Assembly (NCBI GenBank): GCA_003510345.1
Contig: DOMW01000150.1
Span: 1 to 21,921, forward strand
Source of the DNA: Clostridiales bacterium
Lineage (GTDB): Bacteria > Bacillota > Clostridia > Christensenellales > Christensenellaceae
Reading direction: 5' to 3'
DNA: 21,921 bases
Shown here: piece by piece, positions 7,292-14,725 of the stretch
Position numbering within the stretch: the stretch's first letter is position 1
How the letters are laid out: each line of letters opens with the position of its first letter
The notes under the pieces: generated by a model
The model's database searches: none
The model's input: the letters and a program-made list of their open reading frames with translations, nothing else
Told to the model about the DNA's origin: nothing
Program-made: the position numbers and the translations under genes

Positions 7292-7543
7292 CTATTCTGC
7301 ATTCTCACGATCCGCTTCCGCGGACTGCTCATGGAGCATCTCCGCCAATGTACCCGGCAGGTTCAGATAGATCTTCTGCTTGTACGCTACGATCCTTTTA
7401 ATTATAACAGAAGGTGACTCCAGCACCAAGAGCTTTTTTCCCGATGCCAGAGTCAACACAGTGTCCGGTGTGGTTTCAATAAAGTCTATGGCTTCAGCGT
7501 TCACAAAATACTTTTCGCCATTCAGCTTTGAAACCTCAATCAT
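7292..7543 (-). CDS. flbD: Flagellar FlbD/SwrD family protein
   Basis: This 83-residue protein matches the FlbD (SwrD/YlzI) family, which in B. subtilis raises stator power for swarming. Family hallmarks are the N-terminal MIEVSKLNGEKYFVNAE pattern, the middle IETTPDTVLTLASGKKLLV and the helix with IIKRIVAYKQKI. The C-terminal tail (about 68-83) is acidic and probably disordered. It lies 16 bases after flgE and 20 before motA, which is the usual neighbourhood. GGAG lies 11 bases before the ATG at 7543. It is unrelated to the Caulobacter transcription factor that shares the FlbD name. Confidence 0.92.
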   Translation of the reverse strand: MIEVSKLNGEKYFVNAEAIDFIETTPDTVLTLASGKKLLVLESPSVIIKRIVAYKQKIYLNLPGTLAEMLHEQSAEADRENAE

Positions 7544-7559
7544 TTAATTACCGTCTCCT

Positions 7560-8897
7560 TTACCTCTTCAGATTCACTAACTCCTCAAGCATCGTATCTG
7601 TCGTTGTGATGATCCTGGAGTTTGCCTGGAACCCCCTCTGCGTGGTGATCATGTTCACCATCTCTTCCGAGAGGTCCGTGTTAGACATTTCAAGCGAGGA
7701 AGGCGTAAGGCTGCCCGTGCCGCCTTCACCCGGCAGGTTGTAGGTCACGCGGCCGGAGTTTGTGGAAGCCGCGTACAGGTTCGTGGCGATCTTCTCAAGG
7801 CCTTCTTGGTTTGTGAAGTTCGCAAGGGCCACATAGCCCAAAACCACCTTTTCGCCCCTAGCCATAGCCATCGCGCCGTCGATCGGCACGCCGTCAAATT
7901 CCGGTATGGCTTCCCTCTTAAGCTGGCCGATGACCGCGCCCTGCTCGTTGATCATGATATTCTCATAAAGGTCTTGGTCGATAACCATGTTGCCGCGCTG
8001 GTTGCTCGCAATAAAGCCGTCGTTGTTTTCCGTTTCCAGGCTTAGGTTGTCTATGACTTTCTTCATGTCAAGAATACCGGCCGCTTTGGCCGCCGCGGCG
8101 TTAGCACCGGTCGGTACAGCGGCGCCCGCCGGAATCGTAAAGGAAATGGTGCCGTACCGGTCTGTGCCGTCCGTGATATTGATCTTATACATCGCGTCGT
8201 TAGTAAAGTCAACTGCGGCATCATCAATAAAGCCTTCCGACATTGCGCCGGTTATATCAAATTTCTCAATCTGCAGCCCCTCCTCGATCACAATACCGCC
8301 GCGCATCAGGTTTACCGTGCCGTCATCTTGCACCTGCAATGTGTAACTGCCGGCGGGCATACTCGCGATATTGTCCGCAGCCGGCGCCGTGGTACTGTCA
8401 TACGCGAAATTATTAAAGAATGAGGTTGTTCCGGCCAGCCCTACGGGGGTCACCTTGCCCGCCGTGCCTGCCTGATAGCGTGAGGTGTATGCCTGCACAT
8501 AGAAACCGCTCGGGTTCACCAGGCTGCCGTTGCTGGAAATAGAGAGGTTGCCCGCGCGGGAATAGCGCTCGCCGTTCGGTGTGCTCAGCACGAAGAAGCC
8601 GTCGCCCGTGATGGCGAGGTCGAGCGTGTTGCCCGTATACTGCGCCGCGCCCGGCGAATGCCGTATCACGATCGAGTTTACATTCGTACCAAGGCCGATC
8701 TGCCGCGCGTTCGTGCCGCCCGTGTTACCTGTAGGCGCGGAAGCCGACGTCACCGTCTCACTGTATAAGTCGGCGAAGTTTGCCGAGCTTGTCTTATACC
8801 CAAGTGTGTTTACGTTAGAGATGTTGTTACCGATTACGTCCATCCGGGTCTGGTGGGAACGAAGCCCCGTTACGCCCGAAAAAAGTGCTCTCATCAT
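7560..8897 (-). CDS. flgE: Flagellar hook protein FlgE
   Basis: FlgE polymerises into the hook. The 445-residue product has the basal-body rod motif at its N-terminus (GLRSHQTRMDVIGNNISNVN, 11-30), a GDGFFVL segment near residue 98, a central FlgE-type domain, and the conserved C-terminal helix with EEMVNMITTQRGFQANSRII. These terminal helices pack in the hook tube core. The start has perfect AAGGAGG (8907-8913) upstream. Two adjacent ATGs (8897 and 8894) are both possible; the first gives 9-base spacing. A 224-base spacer with a long inverted repeat precedes it, so it may begin a separate transcript. Some Bacillota carry a small extra gene between flgD and flgE; none is convincing here. Confidence 0.96.
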   Translation of the reverse strand: MMRALFSGVTGLRSHQTRMDVIGNNISNVNTLGYKTSSANFADLYSETVTSASAPTGNTGGTNARQIGLGTNVNSIVIRHSPGAAQYTGNTLDLAITGDGFFVLSTPNGERYSRAGNLSISSNGSLVNPSGFYVQAYTSRYQAGTAGKVTPVGLAGTTSFFNNFAYDSTTAPAADNIASMPAGSYTLQVQDDGTVNLMRGGIVIEEGLQIEKFDITGAMSEGFIDDAAVDFTNDAMYKINITDGTDRYGTISFTIPAGAAVPTGANAAAAKAAGILDMKKVIDNLSLETENNDGFIASNQRGNMVIDQDLYENIMINEQGAVIGQLKREAIPEFDGVPIDGAMAMARGEKVVLGYVALANFTNQEGLEKIATNLYAASTNSGRVTYNLPGEGGTGSLTPSSLEMSNTDLSEEMVNMITTQRGFQANSRIITTTDTMLEELVNLKR

Positions 8898-8942
8898 GAT
8901 GATGATCCTCCTTACAGATAGTATATATAAATTTTAGTTGTA

Positions 8943-8984
8943 TTCAGCATTATTTTATCCGCTTTCATTGCCAATAATGTTGAA
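8943..8984. repeat. 12-base inverted repeat upstream of flgE
   Basis: On the plus strand TTCAGCATTATT (8943-8954) and AATAATGTTGAA (8973-8984) are inverted copies with one mismatch, separated by 18 bases. It lies 45 bases before the flgE start, inside the otherwise gene-free 8898-9121. No U-tract follows on the minus strand, so it does not look like a terminator. A second, smaller hairpin, TGCCG-TCTC-CGGCA, lies near 9030-9045. The spacer also has an AT-rich stretch with TATACT (8920-8925), whose predicted start site would fall on the flgE ribosome-binding site. The element could be an operator or an RNA hairpin. Confidence 0.6.
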
Positions 8985-9121
8985 CTTGTACCATCCTAAA
9001 AACTGCCTTCATCTTTGATCAGCATCGACCCTGCCGTCTCCGGCACGGCTCCGAGAACTTCCTGTCTCATAAAAAATATCTTTTGCCTGCTCGTCTCTGA
9101 GTCTTTTGTCGTTTGGTTCTG

Positions 9122-9853
9122 TTATACTTCCTCCGGTTCCTCCGGCTCTTCCGGGCCTTGTGGTTCTTCCGGTTCCTGTGGCTCTTCCGCCGCTCTTGGC
9201 TCCGATACCTGCTTGACGTAAGCCACATAATACGGCTCGTCGTGTCCTACCAGTTTCACTTCCAGATTTCCAAGCTTGCCCACGGTGATGGATTCCACAA
9301 TACCGCGCACGATATCATGTTGCGTTACCTCTGTACCGTCGTCTAACGTGCCCGGCTTGGGTATTTCCAGCTCCACTTCTTTTCCGATCATCTGCGAAGA
9401 CTGCACAATCAAACTATCTGTTTGCGTGGTCGTGTCATACACGTCCGTCACCGCTGTTTTGGGTACAAGGTAATTGCCCACGACCAGATAATCGATGCCG
9501 CCTTTAGTCGCCACGCCGGAAACAAGGCCTTCTATCATTTCCTTTTGGCCGTTGACCTCAATCTCACCGGCGATATACTTACCGATCATGCTGTAGGCCT
9601 GCGTCGTGCTTGTCGCTACAGACATCTCCTGCATTTGCTCAAGCGAGCTGAACTGCGCCATCTGCGCGATGAATTCCGTGTCCCCAGCCGGGGAAAGCGG
9701 ATCCTGGTTCGCAAGCTGGTAAGAAAGTATCTGCATGAACTCATCTTTACCCAGTTCCTGCTTGGGCGTCCTTGTCTTTCCCAACGTTGTTTTGCCGTCG
9801 TTTCCAATGTACCCGGAACCTTGCGTGGCGTTTGGATTACTTACTGTAGCCAT
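9122..9853 (-). CDS. flgD: Hook assembly cap protein FlgD
   Basis: FlgD caps the growing hook and guides FlgE polymerisation. The 243-residue product has a disordered Ser/Gly/Thr-rich N-terminus and the conserved helical block (38-75) with FMQILSYQLANQDPLSP and FIAQMAQFSSLEQM. A beta-rich region (about 90-218) follows. It ends in a highly acidic Pro-Glu tail (223-243) built from EEP and EPQ units, which is not a usual FlgD feature. The repeat is visible in the DNA as recurring TTCCGG-type units at 9125-9190. GAGG lies 10 bases before the ATG at 9853. It is 34 bases from fliK, as in the standard fliK-flgD order. Confidence 0.95.
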   Translation of the reverse strand: MATVSNPNATQGSGYIGNDGKTTLGKTRTPKQELGKDEFMQILSYQLANQDPLSPAGDTEFIAQMAQFSSLEQMQEMSVATSTTQAYSMIGKYIAGEIEVNGQKEMIEGLVSGVATKGGIDYLVVGNYLVPKTAVTDVYDTTTQTDSLIVQSSQMIGKEVELEIPKPGTLDDGTEVTQHDIVRGIVESITVGKLGNLEVKLVGHDEPYYVAYVKQVSEPRAAEEPQEPEEPQGPEEPEEPEEV

Positions 9854-9887
9854 AGTGTTCTTTCCTCTCTTCCGTTCTGCCTGCCCG

Positions 9888-11330
9888 TTAAGCGCTGAAT
9901 TCCACGGAACCGCCGTGTTCCGCCAGCACTTCGTAGGTAGACAGGTCGTCGTACATCATGGTTAGCGCGTCCATGTTCTCCGTTACTCTTCCATACGCGC
10001 GCCGCCTTGTGCCGCCGCCTTGCGCCTGTCCGCCTTCGGAATCCCGCTGTGTGTTTGCCGAGTCCGCCATCTGTCCGTAGATCACTTCCATCTCGACCAC
10101 ATTGATGCCCCTGTCGCGGAGTTCCTGCTGCATAGCCTGCATCTCCGCCTGTATGGCCAGATGCGCTTCCTTGCTGGCCGTGACCAGCTTTGCGACCATC
10201 TTGCCGCCTTCCGACGCCAGCATGATCGTGAGGCCACCCAGATGGGCCGGTTTCAGTTGCAGAACGATTTCCTGTTTTTCACCCGAAACCATCGTCTTTA
10301 CCTGATCGATGATCTGGCTTGCGACCGTCTCTTTCACCGGCACGGGCTGTTCCACCGTTTCGGACACACTCGCCAGCTTAAACTCCACTTTGCCATCCGG
10401 CGCGATATTGGCCGTTTGCGGCTGGGGCGCGGCACTTTTCTTCTCACCCATGTCCGCATCGCCGTCTTCGCTCTGCGTCATCGAGCTTTCCTGCTGTGTC
10501 GTTTCCGCCGGTTCCATGCTTTGCATCAGCGGTTCTGCCTGCGCGGGTTCCGCTGCGGGCTCCGCCACTGCCTGCTGTGCCTCCGGTTGCGCGAGCATCG
10601 TCTCCGCTTCGCTCATTGCCTGCTTCACAAAATCAAGCGTATCCTTTGGTAAGCCTTCGGCCAGATCAAGCACAGGCGCCTGTTCTGTTTGCTGCGGTTG
10701 CTCTGTTTGCTCCAGCTGCTGTTGCTCGGGCACAAGCTGCTGCGCGGGTTCCATAGCCGGTTCCATCAGTCCTGCATCTGCCTGCAACGGGCCGCTCTGT
10801 GCCGCCAATGGCAGTTGCTCTGTAAGGCCCTGCGGTAGTTCCGCCTGCCCTTGCAAAGGCTGCTGCGTAGCATCGCCGCCCACCGTTTCCAGAACTTCCG
10901 CAAATGCGTTCGCCGTTTGGCCTTCCGCCGCTGCCTGCGCGCCTGCCTCCGGCAACACCTGCCCGTCCTGCGCCACCGCTTCCACCGCCGTGGCAATGTT
11001 GTCTAACTGGGCTGCCGCTTGTTCCGGCTGTATCGCCATCGGCACGGAGTGCAGTACAACGATCACTTCGGGTTCCGGTTCTTCCTGTTTCGGCTTATCA
11101 TCCACAACTTCCACAACAGTATCCGGTTGATCCGCATCCGATACGCCGAGCGCGTCCTTGCCGCCGCCTTTGTCATTCTGCCCGTCCGATTTAGGCCCGG
11201 CCTTTGCCGCTTCATCCATCGCCGAAGCAAAATCTGTTTCCACATCTGCCTGCCCGCTATTTCCCGCAGCCAGGTTCACCGGGTTTGCCGTCGGCATCAA
11301 GCCTGTCACATTTCCCATTCCTATTATCAT
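9888..11330 (-). CDS. fliK: Flagellar hook-length control protein FliK
   Basis: FliK is a secreted ruler; its C-terminal domain contacts FlhB to switch export from hook to filament proteins. The 480-residue product has a long low-complexity middle (about 40-340) very rich in Gln, Glu, Ala and Pro. The Flg_hook C-terminal domain spans about 345-420, with the hallmark LKPAHLGGLTIML (359-371) followed by a long helix and GINVVEMEV. A Gly/Arg-rich segment (431-447) and a charged tail end the protein. The start is well defined: AAAGGAGGTGA lies 4-14 bases before ATG 11330. It sits between the YlxF/MotE-like gene and flgD, the normal location. Confidence 0.95.
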   Translation of the reverse strand: MIIGMGNVTGLMPTANPVNLAAGNSGQADVETDFASAMDEAAKAGPKSDGQNDKGGGKDALGVSDADQPDTVVEVVDDKPKQEEPEPEVIVVLHSVPMAIQPEQAAAQLDNIATAVEAVAQDGQVLPEAGAQAAAEGQTANAFAEVLETVGGDATQQPLQGQAELPQGLTEQLPLAAQSGPLQADAGLMEPAMEPAQQLVPEQQQLEQTEQPQQTEQAPVLDLAEGLPKDTLDFVKQAMSEAETMLAQPEAQQAVAEPAAEPAQAEPLMQSMEPAETTQQESSMTQSEDGDADMGEKKSAAPQPQTANIAPDGKVEFKLASVSETVEQPVPVKETVASQIIDQVKTMVSGEKQEIVLQLKPAHLGGLTIMLASEGGKMVAKLVTASKEAHLAIQAEMQAMQQELRDRGINVVEMEVIYGQMADSANTQRDSEGGQAQGGGTRRRAYGRVTENMDALTMMYDDLSTYEVLAEHGGSVEFSA

Positions 11331-11373
11331 TTCTTCACCTCCTTTCCGAATGATCTCTATCTAAATTGTAGTC

Positions 11374-12063
11374 TTATTCCGACATCAGTTGCGTAATCGC
11401 GATCGCTTTATCCACATCGAGCGCCGCAAGTATGCGCGAGGCCTTTCTCTGGTCTTCCATTTGCATCAGCAGGTTTGCGATCCATCCGTTGTCCGCCGTC
11501 TGGTTTAGAATAGTCGCGGCGTTCTCCACACTCATGCTCTCATACATTTGCACGACTTGCTGCTGCCCTGCTTCCCCACCCACCGTACCGGAGGTGGACA
11601 TATCCCCTTGCTCGCTTTGCGCGGCTTCTTCCGCCGCAAGCAGGTCCGCTTCTTTATCCGCGAGCTGCTTTTCCTTGTCCGCCAGTTCAAGCTGCCTTTG
11701 GTTCAGCTCTTCCATCTTGACCTTATACTCTTCCCCCGCAGCAATCGCCTCAGCATACTGCGCATCCTGAGAAATGAAAAAACCCACAACCATCGATTTG
11801 AGCTGGAAGATGTTACGATAATACATCACTCCCACCACGGCGATCAACGCGACAACGATAATCGCTACTACCAAACCCGGCTTTCTCTGTCTTTCTGGCT
11901 TCTCTTTCTTGCCAGTTCTTGCTGACTTGGCGTCCCTTGCCGGTTTTTGCTTGCGTGGCTTCTTTGCCCTTGCTGGTTTGGGTTTTTTTAATTTAGTTTT
12001 TGTGCCGGTTGCCTGAGGCGCTTCTCCAGCAGCTACATTATCTACTCCGCTTGCGTCTGCCAA
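11374..12063 (-). CDS. YlxF/MotE-like flagellar membrane protein with basic N-terminal tail
   Basis: The 229-residue product occupies the position of ylxF, between fliJ and fliK. From the N-terminus it has an Ala/Gly lead (1-21), a very basic Lys/Arg/Pro/Ala tail (22-62, about half Lys or Arg), one membrane helix (64-82), a coiled coil (about 104-148) and a C-terminal helical domain (about 165-229). This last resembles the MgtE N-domain fold found in MotE/YlxF proteins, with ENAATILNQTADNGWIANLL and ASRILAALDVDKAIAI. MotE-type proteins are described as chaperones for the stator or the FliL/MotB assembly. The basic tail would face the cytoplasm and looks histone-H1-like, which is unusual. The start is TTG 12063 with GGAG 8 bases upstream. 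A sigma-28-like promoter ends about 20 bases before it. Confidence 0.8.
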   Translation of the reverse strand: MADASGVDNVAAGEAPQATGTKTKLKKPKPARAKKPRKQKPARDAKSARTGKKEKPERQRKPGLVVAIIVVALIAVVGVMYYRNIFQLKSMVVGFFISQDAQYAEAIAAGEEYKVKMEELNQRQLELADKEKQLADKEADLLAAEEAAQSEQGDMSTSGTVGGEAGQQQVVQMYESMSVENAATILNQTADNGWIANLLMQMEDQRKASRILAALDVDKAIAITQLMSE

Positions 12064-12083
12064 CTCCCGTTCTCCTTTTCTCT

Positions 12084-12111
12084 ATATCGTTAATTCCCAT
12101 GGAATACTTAA
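12084..12111 (-). promoter_or_regulatory. Sigma-28 (SigD/FliA)-like promoter before the ylxF-fliK-flgD segment
   Basis: Minus strand TTAAGTA (12111-12105), 14 bases, then ACGATAT (12090-12084). Against TAAA-N15-GCCGATAW the -10 matches at six of eight positions and spacing is exact when TAAG is taken as the -35. The same TTAAGTA-N14-ACGATA string lies before the FliK-like gene at the left end. Transcription would begin near 12077, just ahead of the GGAG and TTG start. The spacer contains ATTCC-ATG-GGAAT (12093-12105), a palindrome. This would give the hook and stator genes a sigma-28 input independent of upstream read-through. Confidence 0.45.
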
Positions 12112-12184
12112 CCTGCATTTAAATTTTTTTTTGCCTGCGCGGGGTTCCGCTGTAAAAACGTCCGCCTGCCCGCTAAAATCCGCT

Positions 12185-12616
12185 CTATAACCGCCCCTGC
12201 ATAAAGTCTTCTATTTCCTTATCGAAACTCTTTTGGAGTTCCGCGTTATATTCCGCTAACTGCTCATCCTTCATCCGTTCCAAAACTTTTTGCTCATTGA
12301 TCAGCTTTAGCAGCTCCTGCCTGCAAATATTTATTCTTTCCTGGCATTCTTCTATCAGCGTTTGCTGCGCCGCCATCTCCTCATTCAAGTATTCAAAATA
12401 ATCACCATAGCTTTTGAGGTCTGCCTTGCCTATCCCCCGCTTACACTCCTTGTTATATTCGCTCGTTTGCGCTTCAAACATTTCGTGCAGCCTGCCCTGA
12501 TGGTCTAAAAGCCCCGCCATCTCTTTATCAAGCCCGGAAAGCTCCGCTCTCTTTTGCTCTTCCTCCATTTCTTTTACTTCTTGCAGCCTTTGCAGGGTAA
12601 ATTCAAACTTCTTCAT
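12185..12616 (-). CDS. fliJ: Flagellar export chaperone FliJ
   Basis: FliJ is the coiled-coil stalk of the export ATPase and links FliI to FlhA. The 143-residue product is nearly all charged helix, starts with the typical KKFEFTLQRLQEVKEMEEE, and ends in a Glu/Lys-rich helix. The length matches the family. The ATG lies 1 base after the fliI stop with AGGA 4 bases upstream, so it is probably translationally coupled. FliJ varies greatly in sequence, so the call rests on the N-terminus, coiled-coil character and position between fliI and the YlxF-like gene. Confidence 0.92.
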   Translation of the reverse strand: MKKFEFTLQRLQEVKEMEEEQKRAELSGLDKEMAGLLDHQGRLHEMFEAQTSEYNKECKRGIGKADLKSYGDYFEYLNEEMAAQQTLIEECQERINICRQELLKLINEQKVLERMKDEQLAEYNAELQKSFDKEIEDFMQGRL

Positions 12617-12617
12617 T

Positions 12618-13940
12618 TCATCCTATGCCCATATTCATAAGCTCGCGCATCTTTTCCACCGTCGCCTCAAAAGGCGCCTCCTCGCCAATAGACTGCTTGA
12701 GCAAATTCAAAATCGGTTCGTGCAGCATGATAGCGCGGTCTACACGCGGGTTTGTCCCCTGCCTGTACGCGCCTATGCTGATAAGGTCCTGCACATCATT
12801 ATATTCCGTCATCATATTCTTGATGAATGTAGCCATCTGCCAATGCTCCTCGGAAACAATATCCACCATAAGACGGCTTACACTGGCAAGGACGTCGATC
12901 GCCGGGTACTGGTTGTTGTTTGCCAGCTTGCGTGATAGCACAAAGTGCCCGTCCAATATACCGCGCACCGTATCAGAGATCGGTTCGTTCATATCGTCGC
13001 CGTCCACAAGCACCGTATAGATCGCCGTAATACTGCCTTTATCCGACGTCCCCGACCGCTCGAGCAATTTGGGCAGCATGGAAAACACCGAGGGCGGGAA
13101 CCCCCTTGAGACGGGCGGTTCGCCTGTCGTCATGCCAATCTCGCGCTGTGCCTGCGCGAAGCGCGTCAAAGAGTCCATCATCAGCATCACTTTATAGCCC
13201 TGGTCGCGGAAGTACTCGGCAATCGCCGTACCTACCATAGCCGATTTCAGCCGCAAAAGCGCCGGCTGGTCGGATGTCGCGATCACAAGCACCGACCTTG
13301 CAAGCCCTTCCTCTTGCAAGTCTTTTTCCACAAAGTCCAGCACTTCCCTGCCACGCTCGCCCACAAGCGTGATCACGTTGATATCCGCTTGCGCGCGCCG
13401 CGCGATCATGCCCATCAGCGTACTCTTTCCCACGCCGCTCCCCGCGAAAATACCGATCCTCTGTCCCCCGCCCATCGTCAAAAGCGCATCGATGGGCCGC
13501 ACGCCCAAGGGCAGCATTTCCTTTATCCTTTGCCTGTCAAGCGGGTTAGGCGGCGAATTCTCTATCGGATACGTGATTTCCGTTTGGAGCGGCCCTTTTT
13601 CATCCATCGGGCGGCCCAAAGCGTCCAGTATTCTGCCGCGCAGGGATTCGCCCACAGGCACGCGGTATTCCTCACCGGTCGCCACCACTTTGTTGCCCGC
13701 GCCTATCCCCGCGACCTGCCCAAAAGGCATCAAAAGCACGCTCTTATCGCGAAAGCCCACAACCTCGGCCATCACGGCGTCGCCGCCCATATGCGGGTAG
13801 ATTTTGCAGATATCGCCCATCCGCACCATCGGCCCGTTCGACTCCACCGTAATGCCCACAACTTTGGTCACGATGCCGCTCATTTCAAGCGCCTCGGTCT
13901 TTAACACGATCTCTTTATACCGGCTGAGTTTCTTCTTCAT
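12618..13940 (-). CDS. fliI: Flagellum-specific export ATPase FliI
   Basis: FliI hydrolyses ATP at the base of the export gate to load substrates. The 440-residue product is F1-beta-like: Walker A GSGVGKST at 167-174 (K172), catalytic Glu E195 in GERGREV, and Walker B VMLMMDSLTR ending with D256. TGEPPVSRGFPPSVFSMLPK follows, typical of flagellar and type III secretion ATPases. Length is standard. ATG 13940 lies 8 bases after the fliH stop with only a weak ribosome-binding site, suggesting coupling to fliH. It sits in the conserved fliH-fliI-fliJ order. Confidence 0.98.
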   Translation of the reverse strand: MKKKLSRYKEIVLKTEALEMSGIVTKVVGITVESNGPMVRMGDICKIYPHMGGDAVMAEVVGFRDKSVLLMPFGQVAGIGAGNKVVATGEEYRVPVGESLRGRILDALGRPMDEKGPLQTEITYPIENSPPNPLDRQRIKEMLPLGVRPIDALLTMGGGQRIGIFAGSGVGKSTLMGMIARRAQADINVITLVGERGREVLDFVEKDLQEEGLARSVLVIATSDQPALLRLKSAMVGTAIAEYFRDQGYKVMLMMDSLTRFAQAQREIGMTTGEPPVSRGFPPSVFSMLPKLLERSGTSDKGSITAIYTVLVDGDDMNEPISDTVRGILDGHFVLSRKLANNNQYPAIDVLASVSRLMVDIVSEEHWQMATFIKNMMTEYNDVQDLISIGAYRQGTNPRVDRAIMLHEPILNLLKQSIGEEAPFEATVEKMRELMNMGIG

Positions 13941-13948
13941 AAGCGGCT

Positions 13949-14725
13949 TTACCCTGTGGAACCTTCCTCCAGTGCGCGCGAAAGGCGCGAGAGCTGCGTC
14001 TTAATACTGGCGTTTATCGTGCCAAATTCCGTTTCCACCACACACTCGCCGCTCTTAAGCGTTAGATTCTGCCTTACTTCCACCCCGGAGTTTTTCAGTT
14101 CCTTTACGATCTCGGAGTCCTGATCCGCAAACAACCGCTCGTATTCCGCCTTACTGACATTCACTATGATATCGTGCTGGTACCGGACTTTTGATAAAGT
14201 GTCGCGCACGATATTTAAAAACGCTTCATCCCCTTCATCCAGTTTCATCTTTATAATTTGCTCGGCAATAAACAGCGCGAAATCCTTTACGCTTTGCTCG
14301 ATCTGGTCAAATATCTCTTCGCGCGCGCGCCCGAGCGACAGCACCACCGACTCCACAAGCTGCGATTCTTTTACCTGCTCTTCCCGCACAGAGGCCGACG
14401 CCTGCGCATACCCGTCTTCATATCCCTTTTTTTGGGCGTCTTCCTCGAGCTGCTGCGCTTTCATGCGCGCCTGTTCCAAAATATCGTCCGCTTGCTTTTT
14501 TGCCGCTTCGACCTTTTCCTCGAGCTTCTTCAACGCAAGCTGCTTTTTCGCCGCCTCGTCAAGCTCCCCTTCGGGCAGGTCTTCCTGTTCTGTTTTGGAA
14601 AGCTCCACCGGCTCGGTCCCGTTGTGTTCTATCAACTCCTCGAAGCCGGGCAGCTCCACCACGCTTTCCGGCTTGTCGCCGTCCGCCGCCAGCACATTTC
14701 CGTCTATTCTAAACAATGAGGGCAT
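13949..14725 (-). CDS. fliH: Flagellar export stator protein FliH
   Basis: FliH binds and regulates FliI and docks it to the C-ring. The 258-residue product has an acidic N-terminal region, a long Ala/Lys/Glu/Gln helix (about 55-110) with a GYEDGYAQA motif, and a FliH/V-type-ATPase-E-like C-terminal domain containing IAEQIIKMKLDEGDEAFLNI and ending with GECVVETEFGTINASI. I chose ATG 14725, with GGAG 6 bases upstream, over an in-frame GTG at 14737 that lacks a spaced ribosome-binding site. This start overlaps the fliG end by 17 bases, typical of translational coupling. Confidence 0.93.
   Translation of the reverse strand: MPSLFRIDGNVLAADGDKPESVVELPGFEELIEHNGTEPVELSKTEQEDLPEGELDEAAKKQLALKKLEEKVEAAKKQADDILEQARMKAQQLEEDAQKKGYEDGYAQASASVREEQVKESQLVESVVLSLGRAREEIFDQIEQSVKDFALFIAEQIIKMKLDEGDEAFLNIVRDTLSKVRYQHDIIVNVSKAEYERLFADQDSEIVKELKNSGVEVRQNLTLKSGECVVETEFGTINASIKTQLSRLSRALEEGSTG

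Noticed and set aside
8920..8948. Sigma-A promoter for flgE using TATACT
   Set aside because: The best -35 matches only three of six positions and the start site would fall on the ribosome-binding site.
8996..9121. In-frame open extension of about 40 codons after the flgD stop
   Set aside because: Could suggest a premature stop in flgD or a small gene, but the FlgD domain is complete before it, no ribosome-binding site precedes the inner ATG, and a run of this length without stops is common by chance.
12121..12180. Terminator between fliJ and the YlxF/MotE-like gene
   Set aside because: A GC-rich stem is present but is followed by an A-tract, not a T-tract, on the minus strand.
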